A stretch of DNA of 64,000 nucleotides from assembly GCA_902769535.1 (NCBI GenBank), contig CACXPH010000006.1, positions 1 through 64,000 of the forward strand, in the 5' to 3' direction. The position numbers and the translations under genes are program-made. The notes under the pieces are model-generated. The model worked only from the letters and a program-made list of their open reading frames with translations, ran no database searches and had not been told where the DNA came from. This document shows, in pieces, positions 9,411 to 18,433 of this stretch. Source of the stretch: an uncultured Bacteroidales bacterium. Lineage in GTDB: Bacteria > Bacteroidota > Bacteroidia > Bacteroidales > Paludibacteraceae. The stretch's first letter is position 1; every line of letters begins with the position of its first letter.

Positions 9411-9441
9411 TTGCATAATTGAAAAATAAGCAGTAACTTTG
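9411..9441 (+). promoter_or_regulatory. Promoter of the AbiE-like pair
   Basis: TTG (9411-9413) and TAACTTTG (9434-9441) separated by 20 bases, 29 bases before the first ATG of the pair. Confidence 0.75.
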
Positions 9442-9470
9442 CAGCCGAAAGCAGCAAAGGCGAAAGAATA

Positions 9471-9794
9471 ATGTCTGTTAAGAAACATAATATAGATCAA
9501 AAACAATTGCTCTCAAAGCAGTTGTATGATAGCGGTTACTTATGGTCTTACGAGTCCATGGGTAATAATGCTGTGCTTCCTGACGAAGAGCTGATTTTGA
9601 ACGGTTTATCGCATTTGGAGTTTGAGTATATGCCTATGTTATTTAAGGCTTTTCCGTATCGCCAAATTAAGAAGGTATGGCAGCAACGGATGTTACCTTA
9701 TCCCGATTACTACGGTGTGCTCAACTTGCTTTTGGCTGCTCTCTTCTTTCATATCAAGTTCCCTAAGAAATATACGGCTAAATATGTGGCGTAA
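9471..9794 (+). CDS. Putative AbiEi-like antitoxin component (DUF6922-like)
   Basis: A 107-residue protein with no signal peptide. It contains a QLYDSGYLWSYE stretch and a DEELILNGLSHL stretch, like the short helical proteins that precede AbiEii nucleotidyltransferases in Bacteroidetes. The next gene begins inside its last codons (overlap of 11 bases), typical of toxin-antitoxin pairs. The likely role is to restrain or regulate the downstream nucleotidyltransferase. The family assignment is from memory of the neighbourhood and motif, so it is tentative. Confidence 0.6.
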   Translation: MSVKKHNIDQKQLLSKQLYDSGYLWSYESMGNNAVLPDEELILNGLSHLEFEYMPMLFKAFPYRQIKKVWQQRMLPYPDYYGVLNLLLAALFFHIKFPKKYTAKYVA

Positions 9795-10440
9795 CGGACT
9801 TTGTGATAATACATTGGAAGTCTTCGAAAAGGTTTCCCAATTGGACTGTATAAAGAACTTGTATCTTTGTGGCGGAACAGGGATTTCTTTGTTGTTGCAA
9901 CACAGAAAGAGCGAAGATTTAGATTTCGAACTGCTGAACTTCAGAGGTGATATTAAACTTTTAGATGCTTCCGGTATTAGTAATGAATTGGTTTCTGTGT
10001 TTCCTAATTGTCAGCGTGAAATATTAGGGTCTCAACATATCCAGTTCTATATTGGGGAGCGTGTTAAGTTATCATTCTTTGCGCCTAAAAACAGGGTTCC
10101 TGCCCTACATACAGGTTTTATTTACAACAATCTTAAAACGGTAGATGCGCAAGATGCATTAGGTATGAAGCTCTTTACAATTACGGTTAGGAGCATGTAT
10201 CGCGATTATTACGACATCTATTCGTTGCTACAAGCCGGATACTCTTTTGAGGAGGGATTGGATTATGCATTGAAGTTTACGAGGCATCAAGTTCATTCCA
10301 AGGCTATTTTATCGGCGTTAATAACTCCAACTTTGTATCCTAAGCCTCAAGACTTCAATCTTATGCAACCGAAATACGATATTTCGCCGGAACAAATGGC
10401 TGACTATTTTATGGAAGTTATTGCAGATTGGAAGAAATAA
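9784..10440 (+). CDS. AbiEii/AbiGii-type nucleotidyltransferase toxin
   Basis: A 218-residue protein with the nucleotidyltransferase core of the AbiEii toxin family: GGTGISLLLQHRKSEDLDFE, where the GGT turn and the S-x-D-x-D metal-binding motif are both kept. A later YRDYYDIYSLL motif with KLF before it is also characteristic. I chose the ATG at 9784 because it overlaps the upstream gene by 11 bases and begins directly at the domain; the frame is open further upstream. Known relatives add nucleotides to tRNA ends or act in phage abortive infection. Confidence 0.8.
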   Translation: MWRNGLCDNTLEVFEKVSQLDCIKNLYLCGGTGISLLLQHRKSEDLDFELLNFRGDIKLLDASGISNELVSVFPNCQREILGSQHIQFYIGERVKLSFFAPKNRVPALHTGFIYNNLKTVDAQDALGMKLFTITVRSMYRDYYDIYSLLQAGYSFEEGLDYALKFTRHQVHSKAILSALITPTLYPKPQDFNLMQPKYDISPEQMADYFMEVIADWKK

Positions 10441-10557
10441 TCCCTTCCTAATCAGAGTTCGCACTATGAGTGTGGACTTTCTGCATATATTGGAAGTGAA
10501 GGGAGTCCAAGCCCGAATGTACCGATATACAGACTGTCCGCACTTTTTTGTATATAA

Positions 10558-13086
10558 ATGAAACGATTCTGGAGCATAGTATTGTGCGTTTTGTCGGTAG
10601 TACCGCTGATAGCACAGGAGGATTATTATTTTACCCTTCTTGACCATTGGAATTGGAAGGGTCCGAACACCTATGTTCCTACGAATCTCAAGAAATGCGC
10701 CGTCTCGCTTAGTGCAGCAGAAGATGTAGATTTCACGTTCTCTACTCCGGTTAATAACGGTCAGACTTCCATTCGTGTAAATCAAGGAAATAATTCGGTC
10801 GTTCTGATAGATGATGTCGATGCCGCTATTCTAAATGGTGTGTCTATTCACTCCAGCGGCGCAAGTAGTGTCAACATCAACATCATCGGAACAACGAGTG
10901 CGGCTGAAACAGCCATTCTGCCTAAGCGACTATTAGGAACAAAATATATGCTTCAAGGCGCACCAGGCTTATTGGTTGATAATCTCCCCGTTTATTCTCA
11001 GTTTACGATAGTAGGAGTAGAGAACGGAAGCAGTATTAGTGTTAAGCCTCGTGTCGCTATGACCTGTGTTACTACCGGCGCAAATGTTCCTGCTGGACAG
11101 GTCTCTACTTTCCAAATCAATGAGAAACAAGTTCTGCTTTTTCAGCCAACCAATTACGAAGACGAGATAAGCGGTACAATAGTGGAGAGCAATAATAAGA
11201 TTGCGGTTTTTCAAGGAAATAACATCACACGTATTCCGGTTACTGCAAACTGGTCGGATTTCGTATATGAGCAGGCGCGTCCTATTAGCAGTTTTGGAAA
11301 GGAGTTTATTATTCCCAAAGCCTCCGGATTGATGATCTGCGACTGGAAAATCATCGCTGCTGAGGACAATACAGAAGTGTATATTTATTCTAATGGAAGC
11401 AAGGTAAAGCACGGAGTAAAAAATGCAGGTGAGTGGTTTACTAAAACCATCTACTCTGCTTCTTCGGATTTGCAAGTGGATCATATAGTTACTTCTAAGC
11501 CGGTGTGTTGTTATCTGTATATGACAGGCTCCTCTTCTAATAATAGCAAGGGAGACCCGGAGATGATTGAGATTGTTCCTGTCGATAAGATGGCAAAGAC
11601 GGCTCGGTGGGGAAAGGCGCAAACGAACGATAACTCACCTCATACCATCTCATTGCTGGTAACCGCTCCGCAGGCTGACGAAACGAAGGTTCAATATAAT
11701 AGTCAGCCGCTGAGTTCGTACGCCACTCAAAGTGGGGTACAGCGCGTGGTAATAGATGGTTTTGTGGTCTATCAGATACCATTTGCAACCGCGAACGGGG
11801 TGCTCCAGTCTGCTGGCGAAGGTTTCAGCGCACATATCATCCATTACGCACAAACCGCCGAAGGAACAGGATACAATGTTTCGCTTCCTGAAGAAATGCC
11901 AGAACCTGCAGATCTCTGCATGGACGGTACCTTGCTCTTTCGCGAGGACTTCGGCGGTAATGACCCGAGTGATCCTGCAGTAAACCGAACACCCGTTCCG
12001 GGTATGAGTAGTGGATATACGCAGATTTATAAACTCCAGACAAGCGACCCGGGAATAGGCATGGGCGCAGGATCTTATCTTGTTGCTAAAAGGGGCTATC
12101 GAAACTCTTCTAATCCCACATATTCAGTGTGGCATATAATGGATGACCATACGTATTTCGGGGATACTACCCGCGGGTACTTGTTGGAAATTGACGGAAA
12201 AGGAAGCGGAAATGATGTCTTCTATAGCACGACGATAGATGGTCTATGTGCCGGTTCGAAATTAACATTCTCGGCTTATGTGGCGAATCTGACCACAGCC
12301 GGACAATATGCGGCATGGCGCAACAATCGTTCATACGTGCATCCTAAATTGTCGTTCATCCTTACTAACCCCACAACAGGCACTCAACTGGCGCGATATA
12401 ATACGGATACCATTAGTCACGATTGGAGCAACTATCCTAAATCATGGCGAGAGAGTGCAGACTGGCAGTTAATAGGTATGAATTTTATGGTACCTGCCGG
12501 TATTAACGCTATCCAACTTAGAATATGTAATAACGCCAGTGGTTCTTCTACTGGCAACGATTTCGCTCTCGATGACATTGAGATTCGTCTTTGTACCCCA
12601 CCTGCTACGATTAGCGGCGAAGCAGAAGTGTGCCCCAACATATCAACTACCTTAACAGCAGACTTCACTAATGACGGCACTTTCCAGGAGCCATTAGCAT
12701 ATAAATGGTGGTTCTCATCAGACAGCCTTTCATGGACAGGATTGACCGAAACATCGAACACACTCTCTCTTTCTGCTGTACAAAAATCAGATTCCGGTTG
12801 GTATAAAGTAGCTGTTTCCGGTGCTGGCAATATAGAAAGCGTCAATTGCTGTGCAATAAGCGAACCATTCCTATTGTCTGTCAAAGCGTGTGAACCGTCA
12901 ATCCCACCTTGCCCGGAGTTACACTATACAACACGTGATACGATTGTCTGTGATACGTTGATGCCTTTCACGTGGCACGGACTGCTGTTCAATAAACCCG
13001 GTTCACAAACCATATTACTGAAGGATGAACAGGGTTGCGATAGTATAGAGATTGATTACTTGTCTGGAAGGGAAATTGCTTTTTAG
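10558..13086 (+). CDS. Large secreted surface protein, 5' part of a frameshifted gene
   Basis: An 842-residue product with a signal peptide (residues 1-19, ending LIAQ). Residues about 25-430 resemble an IgGFc-binding-like N-terminal domain. A galactose-binding-like domain begins at LLFREDFGGND (about residue 460) and ends in GNDFALDDIEIRLC; an Ig-like segment with C-x(n)-W spacing follows. The frame then stops at 13086, just where the second copy of the LLFREDFGGND domain begins in the +1 frame (13052-14476). I therefore read the two ORFs as one gene broken by an indel between 13049 and 13084. The intact product would be an adhesin-like surface protein exported by type IX secretion. Confidence 0.65.
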   Translation: MKRFWSIVLCVLSVVPLIAQEDYYFTLLDHWNWKGPNTYVPTNLKKCAVSLSAAEDVDFTFSTPVNNGQTSIRVNQGNNSVVLIDDVDAAILNGVSIHSSGASSVNINIIGTTSAAETAILPKRLLGTKYMLQGAPGLLVDNLPVYSQFTIVGVENGSSISVKPRVAMTCVTTGANVPAGQVSTFQINEKQVLLFQPTNYEDEISGTIVESNNKIAVFQGNNITRIPVTANWSDFVYEQARPISSFGKEFIIPKASGLMICDWKIIAAEDNTEVYIYSNGSKVKHGVKNAGEWFTKTIYSASSDLQVDHIVTSKPVCCYLYMTGSSSNNSKGDPEMIEIVPVDKMAKTARWGKAQTNDNSPHTISLLVTAPQADETKVQYNSQPLSSYATQSGVQRVVIDGFVVYQIPFATANGVLQSAGEGFSAHIIHYAQTAEGTGYNVSLPEEMPEPADLCMDGTLLFREDFGGNDPSDPAVNRTPVPGMSSGYTQIYKLQTSDPGIGMGAGSYLVAKRGYRNSSNPTYSVWHIMDDHTYFGDTTRGYLLEIDGKGSGNDVFYSTTIDGLCAGSKLTFSAYVANLTTAGQYAAWRNNRSYVHPKLSFILTNPTTGTQLARYNTDTISHDWSNYPKSWRESADWQLIGMNFMVPAGINAIQLRICNNASGSSTGNDFALDDIEIRLCTPPATISGEAEVCPNISTTLTADFTNDGTFQEPLAYKWWFSSDSLSWTGLTETSNTLSLSAVQKSDSGWYKVAVSGAGNIESVNCCAISEPFLLSVKACEPSIPPCPELHYTTRDTIVCDTLMPFTWHGLLFNKPGSQTILLKDEQGCDSIEIDYLSGREIAF

Positions 13087-14476
13087 AGAAGATTTTGGAG
13101 GAAATGATGCTGGAGATTCAGAAATCAGTTGCGCACACGTGTCAGGAATTGCAAATTTTTATACGAATGCATGTCAGGATGTAAGAAAACATCCTGAATA
13201 CGGAATGAGCACAATGAATTATGTGCTCACTAAAAAAGGGCAGGGAAATCGTCAGTGGCATGTGCAAGATGATCATACTTATCCCAATGATTATACTCGT
13301 GGGTATTTTCTTGAAGTAGATGGATATGGTGGAACCATCTATAAAACGACTGTAAATAATTTATATGAAGGGATGGAATTGACCTTCTCTGCTTATATCG
13401 CTAATTTACACGATTCATGTGTCATCGCAAATATGCGGAAGAACTACGGTTACACATATCCGCGATTTAAGTTCATTTTGAAGGATGCGGAATCCAATGC
13501 AGAGTTAGCCACATATACTTCAGGTAATATTTTGCCGGACATAACGACGCCATGTGTTCTCGCAAAATCGGCTCTATGGCAATTGAAAGGAATGAAGTAT
13601 GTAGTGCCAGAAGGGGTTTCATCTATTCAAATGCTTATCAACAATGATGTGGCTTCCTATGATGGCAATGATTTTGGTATAGACGACATCGAGATACGTT
13701 TGTGTTATATGCCAGCCAAAAAGATAGTACAAGACACGATCATTTGCGACACTATTGATAATATTGATTGGAGAAATAAGATCTATCCATTGAAAAATGA
13801 ATTACGCGACACGGTATATGATAGTAGTGGGGCAGATAGTCTTTATTACATATTGAATGTAACTATGGAACATTGTTGCCCGGAAATCAAAGAGAAAACA
13901 ATAACCATAGGAACTCTATGTGATACCTTGCTCCCATATACTTTGTATTTTAGAGATACAGTACTGACTTTTAAGATGGCAGGAGATCTCCTTCTGGAAT
14001 TTCAGCACCCCCAATGGGATTGTATAGATTCTATTTATACCCTCCACCTTGATACTATCCATTGTGAACGGCTGTATGACATCATCGTCAACAAGTATAA
14101 CTGGCAACTCCTTTGCCATAACGTGCGTGTACGCGAACTGTTCCCTGAACTAACGGTAACCGGCTACCAGTGGTACAAAGACGGCACTGCAATTCCAAAT
14201 GCCACTGAAGATGACTATTCCGAACAGAATGAACTACAAGGCGAGTTCCAACTTCGCTTGCACATGAGCGACGGACGTTATGTATGGTCAGAGATACTAA
14301 CTATCCAACCGGGGCAAACACAGGCACCAAGCCGTATCCGAATATACAATCATAACGGTTACCTCTTCTATCAATCAGAAAAGGAGACCACCATTCCATC
14401 CCTGCCCAGAGGTCTATATATCATTCAGATAGAACAGAATGGAGAACAACGCATTGAAAAGAAACTGATTCCATGA
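13052..14476 (+). CDS. 3' part of the frameshifted surface protein, with type IX sorting-like tail
   Basis: A 474-residue frame that opens after an in-frame TAG at 13046 and has only a TTG (13052) as a possible start, with no ribosome site, so it is unlikely to be translated alone. It starts at CLEGKLLFREDFGGND, a second copy of the domain in the upstream ORF, and closes that domain with GNDFGIDDIEIRLC. Cys-rich repeats with an ICDTI pattern and an Ig-like segment follow. The last 45 or so residues (RIRIYNHNGYLF to IEKKLIP) look like a type A type IX secretion C-terminal sorting domain. It overlaps the next gene by four bases. Confidence 0.65.
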   Translation: MITCLEGKLLFREDFGGNDAGDSEISCAHVSGIANFYTNACQDVRKHPEYGMSTMNYVLTKKGQGNRQWHVQDDHTYPNDYTRGYFLEVDGYGGTIYKTTVNNLYEGMELTFSAYIANLHDSCVIANMRKNYGYTYPRFKFILKDAESNAELATYTSGNILPDITTPCVLAKSALWQLKGMKYVVPEGVSSIQMLINNDVASYDGNDFGIDDIEIRLCYMPAKKIVQDTIICDTIDNIDWRNKIYPLKNELRDTVYDSSGADSLYYILNVTMEHCCPEIKEKTITIGTLCDTLLPYTLYFRDTVLTFKMAGDLLLEFQHPQWDCIDSIYTLHLDTIHCERLYDIIVNKYNWQLLCHNVRVRELFPELTVTGYQWYKDGTAIPNATEDDYSEQNELQGEFQLRLHMSDGRYVWSEILTIQPGQTQAPSRIRIYNHNGYLFYQSEKETTIPSLPRGLYIIQIEQNGEQRIEKKLIP

Positions 14477-15384
14477 AACGCCTCCTTTTCTCCATAGTAC
14501 TGATTCTCTGCGGACCTGGCCTTCGCGCACAAAGCACCTTCGAACTCGGATTGCATGGAGGAGTAGCCGGCTGGAATAGTCGTCACACCTATATTTCCAT
14601 GCAACCCGGAGCAAACGTAGGCCTTCATGCTGCATATGGCTACTATTCGCAACACGTAATCGGTTTCCGCATCGGTGTGACAGCAGACATGCATCGCGCA
14701 GGGTGGAGTAAAACCGACTACACAGACACGTACACCACAATAGACGTAGAAAGCCAAACGATGCAAATAGACTATACCATCGGCTCGTTGCACGAAATGT
14801 ACACCACATGGTCCGTCGGCATTCCTGTACAAATCGCCCTGAAATGGAAGAATGTCGGTATCTATTTAGGTCCGAAAGTAGTTTTTCCTATCTCCTGCTT
14901 ATGGACCGAAAAAGCACAAAATGCAGCACTCTCTGTTTATTATCCGACTTACGATAACCGCGTCTATGAGTCCTATCCATTAGCCGCTTCGCGTCATTTT
15001 GAGATGTCCCAAGACGGGAAAATTCAATTACCGAAAGTGCAGTGGTGGTTAGCGGCGGAACTGAGTTACAAGATTCCGCTGAATAACTGGTCACGTACCT
15101 ACCGTTCCTATATCGTCGTCGGGGCGTATGTCGATTATTGCCTTACCAAATATACCCCGGCTAAGAGCAATGTCGAAAGTCTTATTATGTTGTCCGACAC
15201 CCGTGACGGTTTTCCGCTTCAACGGATCTTGACGCCTATTATGGAAGCGAACCGCCAAGGAGACAAATTGGTCAACCGTTGTGCCCTCTTCGACGCGGGA
15301 ATAAAAATCTCTTACGCTATCGCGCCCTACAATCCTTCTCGCCGCCAATCATATCCCTGCCGTTGCTACGGAGTATGGTTCTGA
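14473..15384 (+). CDS. Outer membrane beta-barrel protein
   Basis: A 303-residue protein with a signal peptide (cleavage after LRAQ) and many alternating amphipathic strands (for example FELGLHGGVAGW and IGFRIGVTADM), the usual PorT/OmpA-like barrel layout of Bacteroidetes. Its ATG overlaps the stop of the surface-protein gene (ATGA at 14473-14476), so the two are coupled. It may anchor or help display the upstream surface protein, but this is inferred from position only. Confidence 0.65.
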   Translation: MKRLLFSIVLILCGPGLRAQSTFELGLHGGVAGWNSRHTYISMQPGANVGLHAAYGYYSQHVIGFRIGVTADMHRAGWSKTDYTDTYTTIDVESQTMQIDYTIGSLHEMYTTWSVGIPVQIALKWKNVGIYLGPKVVFPISCLWTEKAQNAALSVYYPTYDNRVYESYPLAASRHFEMSQDGKIQLPKVQWWLAAELSYKIPLNNWSRTYRSYIVVGAYVDYCLTKYTPAKSNVESLIMLSDTRDGFPLQRILTPIMEANRQGDKLVNRCALFDAGIKISYAIAPYNPSRRQSYPCRCYGVWF

Positions 15385-15413
15385 CGCCTACCTGAAGACT
15401 CCATGTATAACGC

Positions 15414-15468
15414 ACTTACGACGCACTTATCACTAACTTATCACCAACTTATCAAGCACTAAGAACGC
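15414..15468 (+). repeat. Five tandem 11-bp repeats (ACTTATCACNA-like)
   Basis: Units start at 15414, 15425, 15436, 15447 and 15458; the central ones read ACTTATCACTA, ACTTATCACCA and ACTTATCAAGC. They lie just after a gene end, as does the similar array at 3551-3594. A strongly AT-rich palindrome (TATAGTATA-T-TATACTATA, 15486-15504) follows. Confidence 0.75.
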
Positions 15469-15547
15469 ACTACATTTTGCAATATTATAGTATATTATAC
15501 TATATTATATATTTATATATAATATACATTTTGTAGCATATTTTTTG

Positions 15548-15579
15548 TTTGCACATCTCAAAAAAAAGCAGTACCTTTG
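15548..15579 (+). promoter_or_regulatory. Promoter of the second GtrA gene
   Basis: TTTG (15548-15551) and TACCTTTG (15572-15579) with 20 bases between them; 21 bases before the ATG at 15601. Confidence 0.75.
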
Positions 15580-15600
15580 CAGCGGCAAAGGTTGAAAGCG

Positions 15601-16107
15601 ATGAAACAATTAGCGCAGATACTAACAAAGATTATAGACTTTTTCTATACTCCGTTTCGCAAAATTATGTCGGAGCAGTTGTTCCGCTATGCAGCATGCG
15701 GAGGAGGGAACTTAGTGCTCGACTGGATACTATATTTCCTCGTGTATAACTTTGTTATAGGACACGAGTTGGTAAGTATTCAGTTTTCAGTATTCAGTTA
15801 TCAGTTTACGCAAGCCATCACGCCGCATATTGCGACGCTTTGTATCGTGTTTCCGATCACGTTGCTGACGGGATTCTGGCTGCAGAAATATGTGACATTC
15901 ACAACTTCGCAACTTAACGGATGGCGTCAATTAAGCCGGTATATTTTCATTGTAGCTATCAATCTGGCGGTTAATTATTTCGGCCTCAAACTATGCGTGG
16001 AGACGTTCGGTTGGTACCCGACTCCAAGTAAGATGTTTATCACGCTCATCACGGTGGCTATCAGCTATTTTGGTCAAAAATACTACTCATTTAGGGTGAA
16101 AAAATAG
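15601..16107 (+). CDS. GtrA-family membrane protein with an internal repeat insertion
   Basis: A 168-residue protein with the GtrA helix pattern (EQLFRYAACGGGNLVLDWILY to SYFGQKYYSF). I chose the ATG at 15601; an upstream in-frame start would overlap the promoter. Compared with the GtrA at 3687-4136 it has an extra loop of about 15 residues after the first helix (SIQFSVFSYQFTQ), and that loop is encoded by four 7-bp repeats at 15776-15803. It appears to be a single-gene transcript. The likely role is movement of a lipid-linked sugar. Confidence 0.8.
   Translation: MKQLAQILTKIIDFFYTPFRKIMSEQLFRYAACGGGNLVLDWILYFLVYNFVIGHELVSIQFSVFSYQFTQAITPHIATLCIVFPITLLTGFWLQKYVTFTTSQLNGWRQLSRYIFIVAINLAVNYFGLKLCVETFGWYPTPSKMFITLITVAISYFGQKYYSFRVKK
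15776..15803 (+). repeat. 28-bp heptad repeat inside the GtrA gene
   Basis: Four 7-bp units GTATTCA, GTTTTCA, GTATTCA, GTTATCA; the reverse complement matches the ACTGANN heptads at 51779-51806 and 55667-55694. Confidence 0.85.
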
Positions 16108-16125
16108 GAAAAATATGGTATATGC

Positions 16126-16156
16126 TTGCATATATCATTTTTTTTGAGTAATTTTG
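16126..16156 (+). promoter_or_regulatory. Promoter of the isomerase-like/aldolase gene run
   Basis: TTG (16126-16128) and TAATTTTG (16149-16156) separated by 20 bases, 41 bases before the ATG at 16198. Confidence 0.75.
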
Positions 16157-16197
16157 CAGCGCAAATAAAAAGAATTAAATCATAAAATATTACGACC

Positions 16198-17286
16198 ATG
16201 TTGTACACACTCTGTTCTCATCTTCACACCGAAGTATCTAGCATGCCTTTCAAGGTGTCGGACACGTTTATTGAAGAAAATCAAGTGGTAGCCGTGCTGT
16301 CCGGTGGTACGGAGGCGCAGTTCTTAGATCTTCTCAAAGAGAAGAAACTGGACTTGAAGCGGCCTATTTACTTGCTTGTCAGTGAATTCAGTAACTCCTT
16401 ACCGGCAGCGTTGGAGATCCTCAGTTTCATCCGTCAGCGTAATGGTATGGCGAAGATCATGCAGCACCCTACGGATATTATTTTCCCGGATCCTTCTGAT
16501 ACCGATTCGTTGACTCGTGTGCCGCTGGAGAAAGTGCTGCATAACGATAAGAAAATGCGTCTGGGTATTGTCGGAAAACCGTCTGACTGGCTCATTGCTT
16601 CGCAAGTGAACTACAAAGAGGTGCTGGATAAAACCAATAGCGAACTGGTAGATATCCCGTTCGAAGAGATCTCGAGTCTGGGTGAAGTAGATCCGGGCAT
16701 GAAAGGTGCTGAGGCTATCTACGAGCGCATGAAAGAGATCGTGCAGAAATATAAACTGGACGGTATCTCCGTTCGTTGCTTCGACTTGTTTACGACCGTT
16801 AAGAACACCGGTTGTGTAGCTATCAGCAAACTCAACGACTTTGGTATTCCGGCTGGTTGTGAAGGTGATATACCGGTATTGCTGACCTTGATGGCTTGTA
16901 AGAAACTGACCGGTGAACCGGGCTTCATGGGTAATCCGGCTCGTATCACTTCGGATGGTAAGATCTTGCTGGCTAAGTGTACAATAGCGCTCTCAATGAC
17001 TGAGAAGCATGAGTACACCACCCATTTTGAGTCGGGTATCGGTGTGGCTATCCACGGTGAGGTAGCTCCCGGTGAGTACACGCTAGTGAAACTCAGCAAC
17101 GATATGAAGCGTCTGTTGGCAGTTAATGTGACTGTGACAGGTTGTCAGTACGAGCAGAACCTGTGCCGCACGCAGATCTGGATTCAGTCCACGCCGATCG
17201 TAGCGCAGTATCTGTTGACTTCGCCGCTGTCTAACCACCACGTGCTCATCAAGGGTCATCATGCAGCTAAGTTCTGGAGACCCTAA
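16198..17286 (+). CDS. L-fucose/L-arabinose isomerase-like protein, copy 1
   Basis: A 362-residue cytosolic protein. The middle (RLGIVGKPSDWLI to KNTGCVAISKLND) and end (HEYTTHFESGIGVAIHG, NHHVLIKGHHA) recall the fold of L-fucose and L-arabinose isomerases, with conserved Glu, Asp and His residues that could bind a metal, but the protein is much shorter than the full enzymes. The next gene (17315-18403) is a close paralog in tandem. Aldolase and a CoA-transferase follow in the same direction, which suggests sugar catabolism. Exact substrate unknown. Confidence 0.6.
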   Translation: MLYTLCSHLHTEVSSMPFKVSDTFIEENQVVAVLSGGTEAQFLDLLKEKKLDLKRPIYLLVSEFSNSLPAALEILSFIRQRNGMAKIMQHPTDIIFPDPSDTDSLTRVPLEKVLHNDKKMRLGIVGKPSDWLIASQVNYKEVLDKTNSELVDIPFEEISSLGEVDPGMKGAEAIYERMKEIVQKYKLDGISVRCFDLFTTVKNTGCVAISKLNDFGIPAGCEGDIPVLLTLMACKKLTGEPGFMGNPARITSDGKILLAKCTIALSMTEKHEYTTHFESGIGVAIHGEVAPGEYTLVKLSNDMKRLLAVNVTVTGCQYEQNLCRTQIWIQSTPIVAQYLLTSPLSNHHVLIKGHHAAKFWRP

Positions 17287-17314
17287 ATAATAAATCACAA
17301 ATAACAAATCATCA

Positions 17315-18403
17315 ATGCTCTTGCACATCTTATCATCTGAAATGCATAAAGAGACACTTGGACTGCCGTTCGAAGTGCCGCAAGCATTTTTGGAGACCAA
17401 CCAAGTAGTTGCTGTCTTGACCGGTGGAACCGAAGCGAAATTTGTGCAGCTGGTAGAAGACGGTCTGATTGACTTGCATAAACCCGTGTACCTGATGGTT
17501 AGCGGGCATAGCAATTCCTTGGCAGCGTCGCTGGAGATACTGAGTTTCATCCGTCAGCACAAGGGAGTAGGTAAGGTCATGATGAACGCGCAGGATACCG
17601 AGATACCCGAAATATCTGAGATGGCGCATCTGACGGTTGTTCCATCCGAGAAAGTGCTGCATAGCGATAAAAAATTGCGTTTGGGTGTTGTCGGATTTCC
17701 GTCGGATTGGCTCATCTCTTCGAGTGTCAATTATGCGGACGTGCTGAAGAAGATGAATATCGAGTTGGTGGATATACCCATCAGCGAGATGACTTCTTTA
17801 GGTGAGGTAGATCCGGGCATGAAAGGTGCTGAGGCTATCTATGCGCGACTCAAGGAGCTGGTGGTGACCCACAATCTGCAAGGTGTTACGTTGCGTTGTT
17901 TTGACTTGCTGACGACGGTTAAGAATACCGGATGTATAGCGTTGAGTAAACTCAATGACGAAGGTATTCCGGCATCTTGCGAAGGCGATATACCGACGCT
18001 GCTGACGATGATGGTTTGTAAGAAGTTAACGGGTGAACTCTGTTTCCAAGTCAATCCGGCGCGTATTCAGGCAAACGGCGAGATGCTTTTTGCGCATTGT
18101 ACGTTGCCGCTAGGTATGACTGAGAAGCATGAGTACACCACCCATTTCGAGTCGGGTATCGGTGTGGCTATTCACGGTGACCTGCCGACGGGTGATTACA
18201 CACTCGTGAAGATGAGTGGTGATATGCAGCGGATGTTAGCAGTGGATGTACAACTCGAGCGTTGTCAGTTTGAAGCCAACCTCTGCCGCACCCAGGTGTG
18301 GATTAAGGCAACTCCCGAAGTGTCGCAGTATTTCCTCACATCGCCTATCCACAACCACCATGTGCTCATTAAGGGCCATCATGCACAAAAATTCAAATCA
18401 TAA
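17315..18403 (+). CDS. L-fucose/L-arabinose isomerase-like protein, copy 2
   Basis: A second 362-residue protein, collinear with copy 1 along its whole length and sharing long blocks (SLGEVDPGMKGAEAIY, TEKHEYTTHFESGIGVAIHG, NHHVLIKGHHA). It begins 28 bases after copy 1 and has no promoter of its own, so both are made from one transcript. Copies differ most in the middle loops, which suggests either two related sugar substrates or a hetero-oligomer. Both interpretations are inference. Confidence 0.6.
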   Translation: MLLHILSSEMHKETLGLPFEVPQAFLETNQVVAVLTGGTEAKFVQLVEDGLIDLHKPVYLMVSGHSNSLAASLEILSFIRQHKGVGKVMMNAQDTEIPEISEMAHLTVVPSEKVLHSDKKLRLGVVGFPSDWLISSSVNYADVLKKMNIELVDIPISEMTSLGEVDPGMKGAEAIYARLKELVVTHNLQGVTLRCFDLLTTVKNTGCIALSKLNDEGIPASCEGDIPTLLTMMVCKKLTGELCFQVNPARIQANGEMLFAHCTLPLGMTEKHEYTTHFESGIGVAIHGDLPTGDYTLVKMSGDMQRMLAVDVQLERCQFEANLCRTQVWIKATPEVSQYFLTSPIHNHHVLIKGHHAQKFKS

Positions 18404-18433
18404 ATAACAAATAACAAATCAAAAATTAAAACT

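Noticed and set aside
15486-15504. Replication origin suggested by the A/T-rich palindrome
   Set aside because: No DnaA boxes or origin-linked genes nearby; it lies just upstream of a gene promoter.
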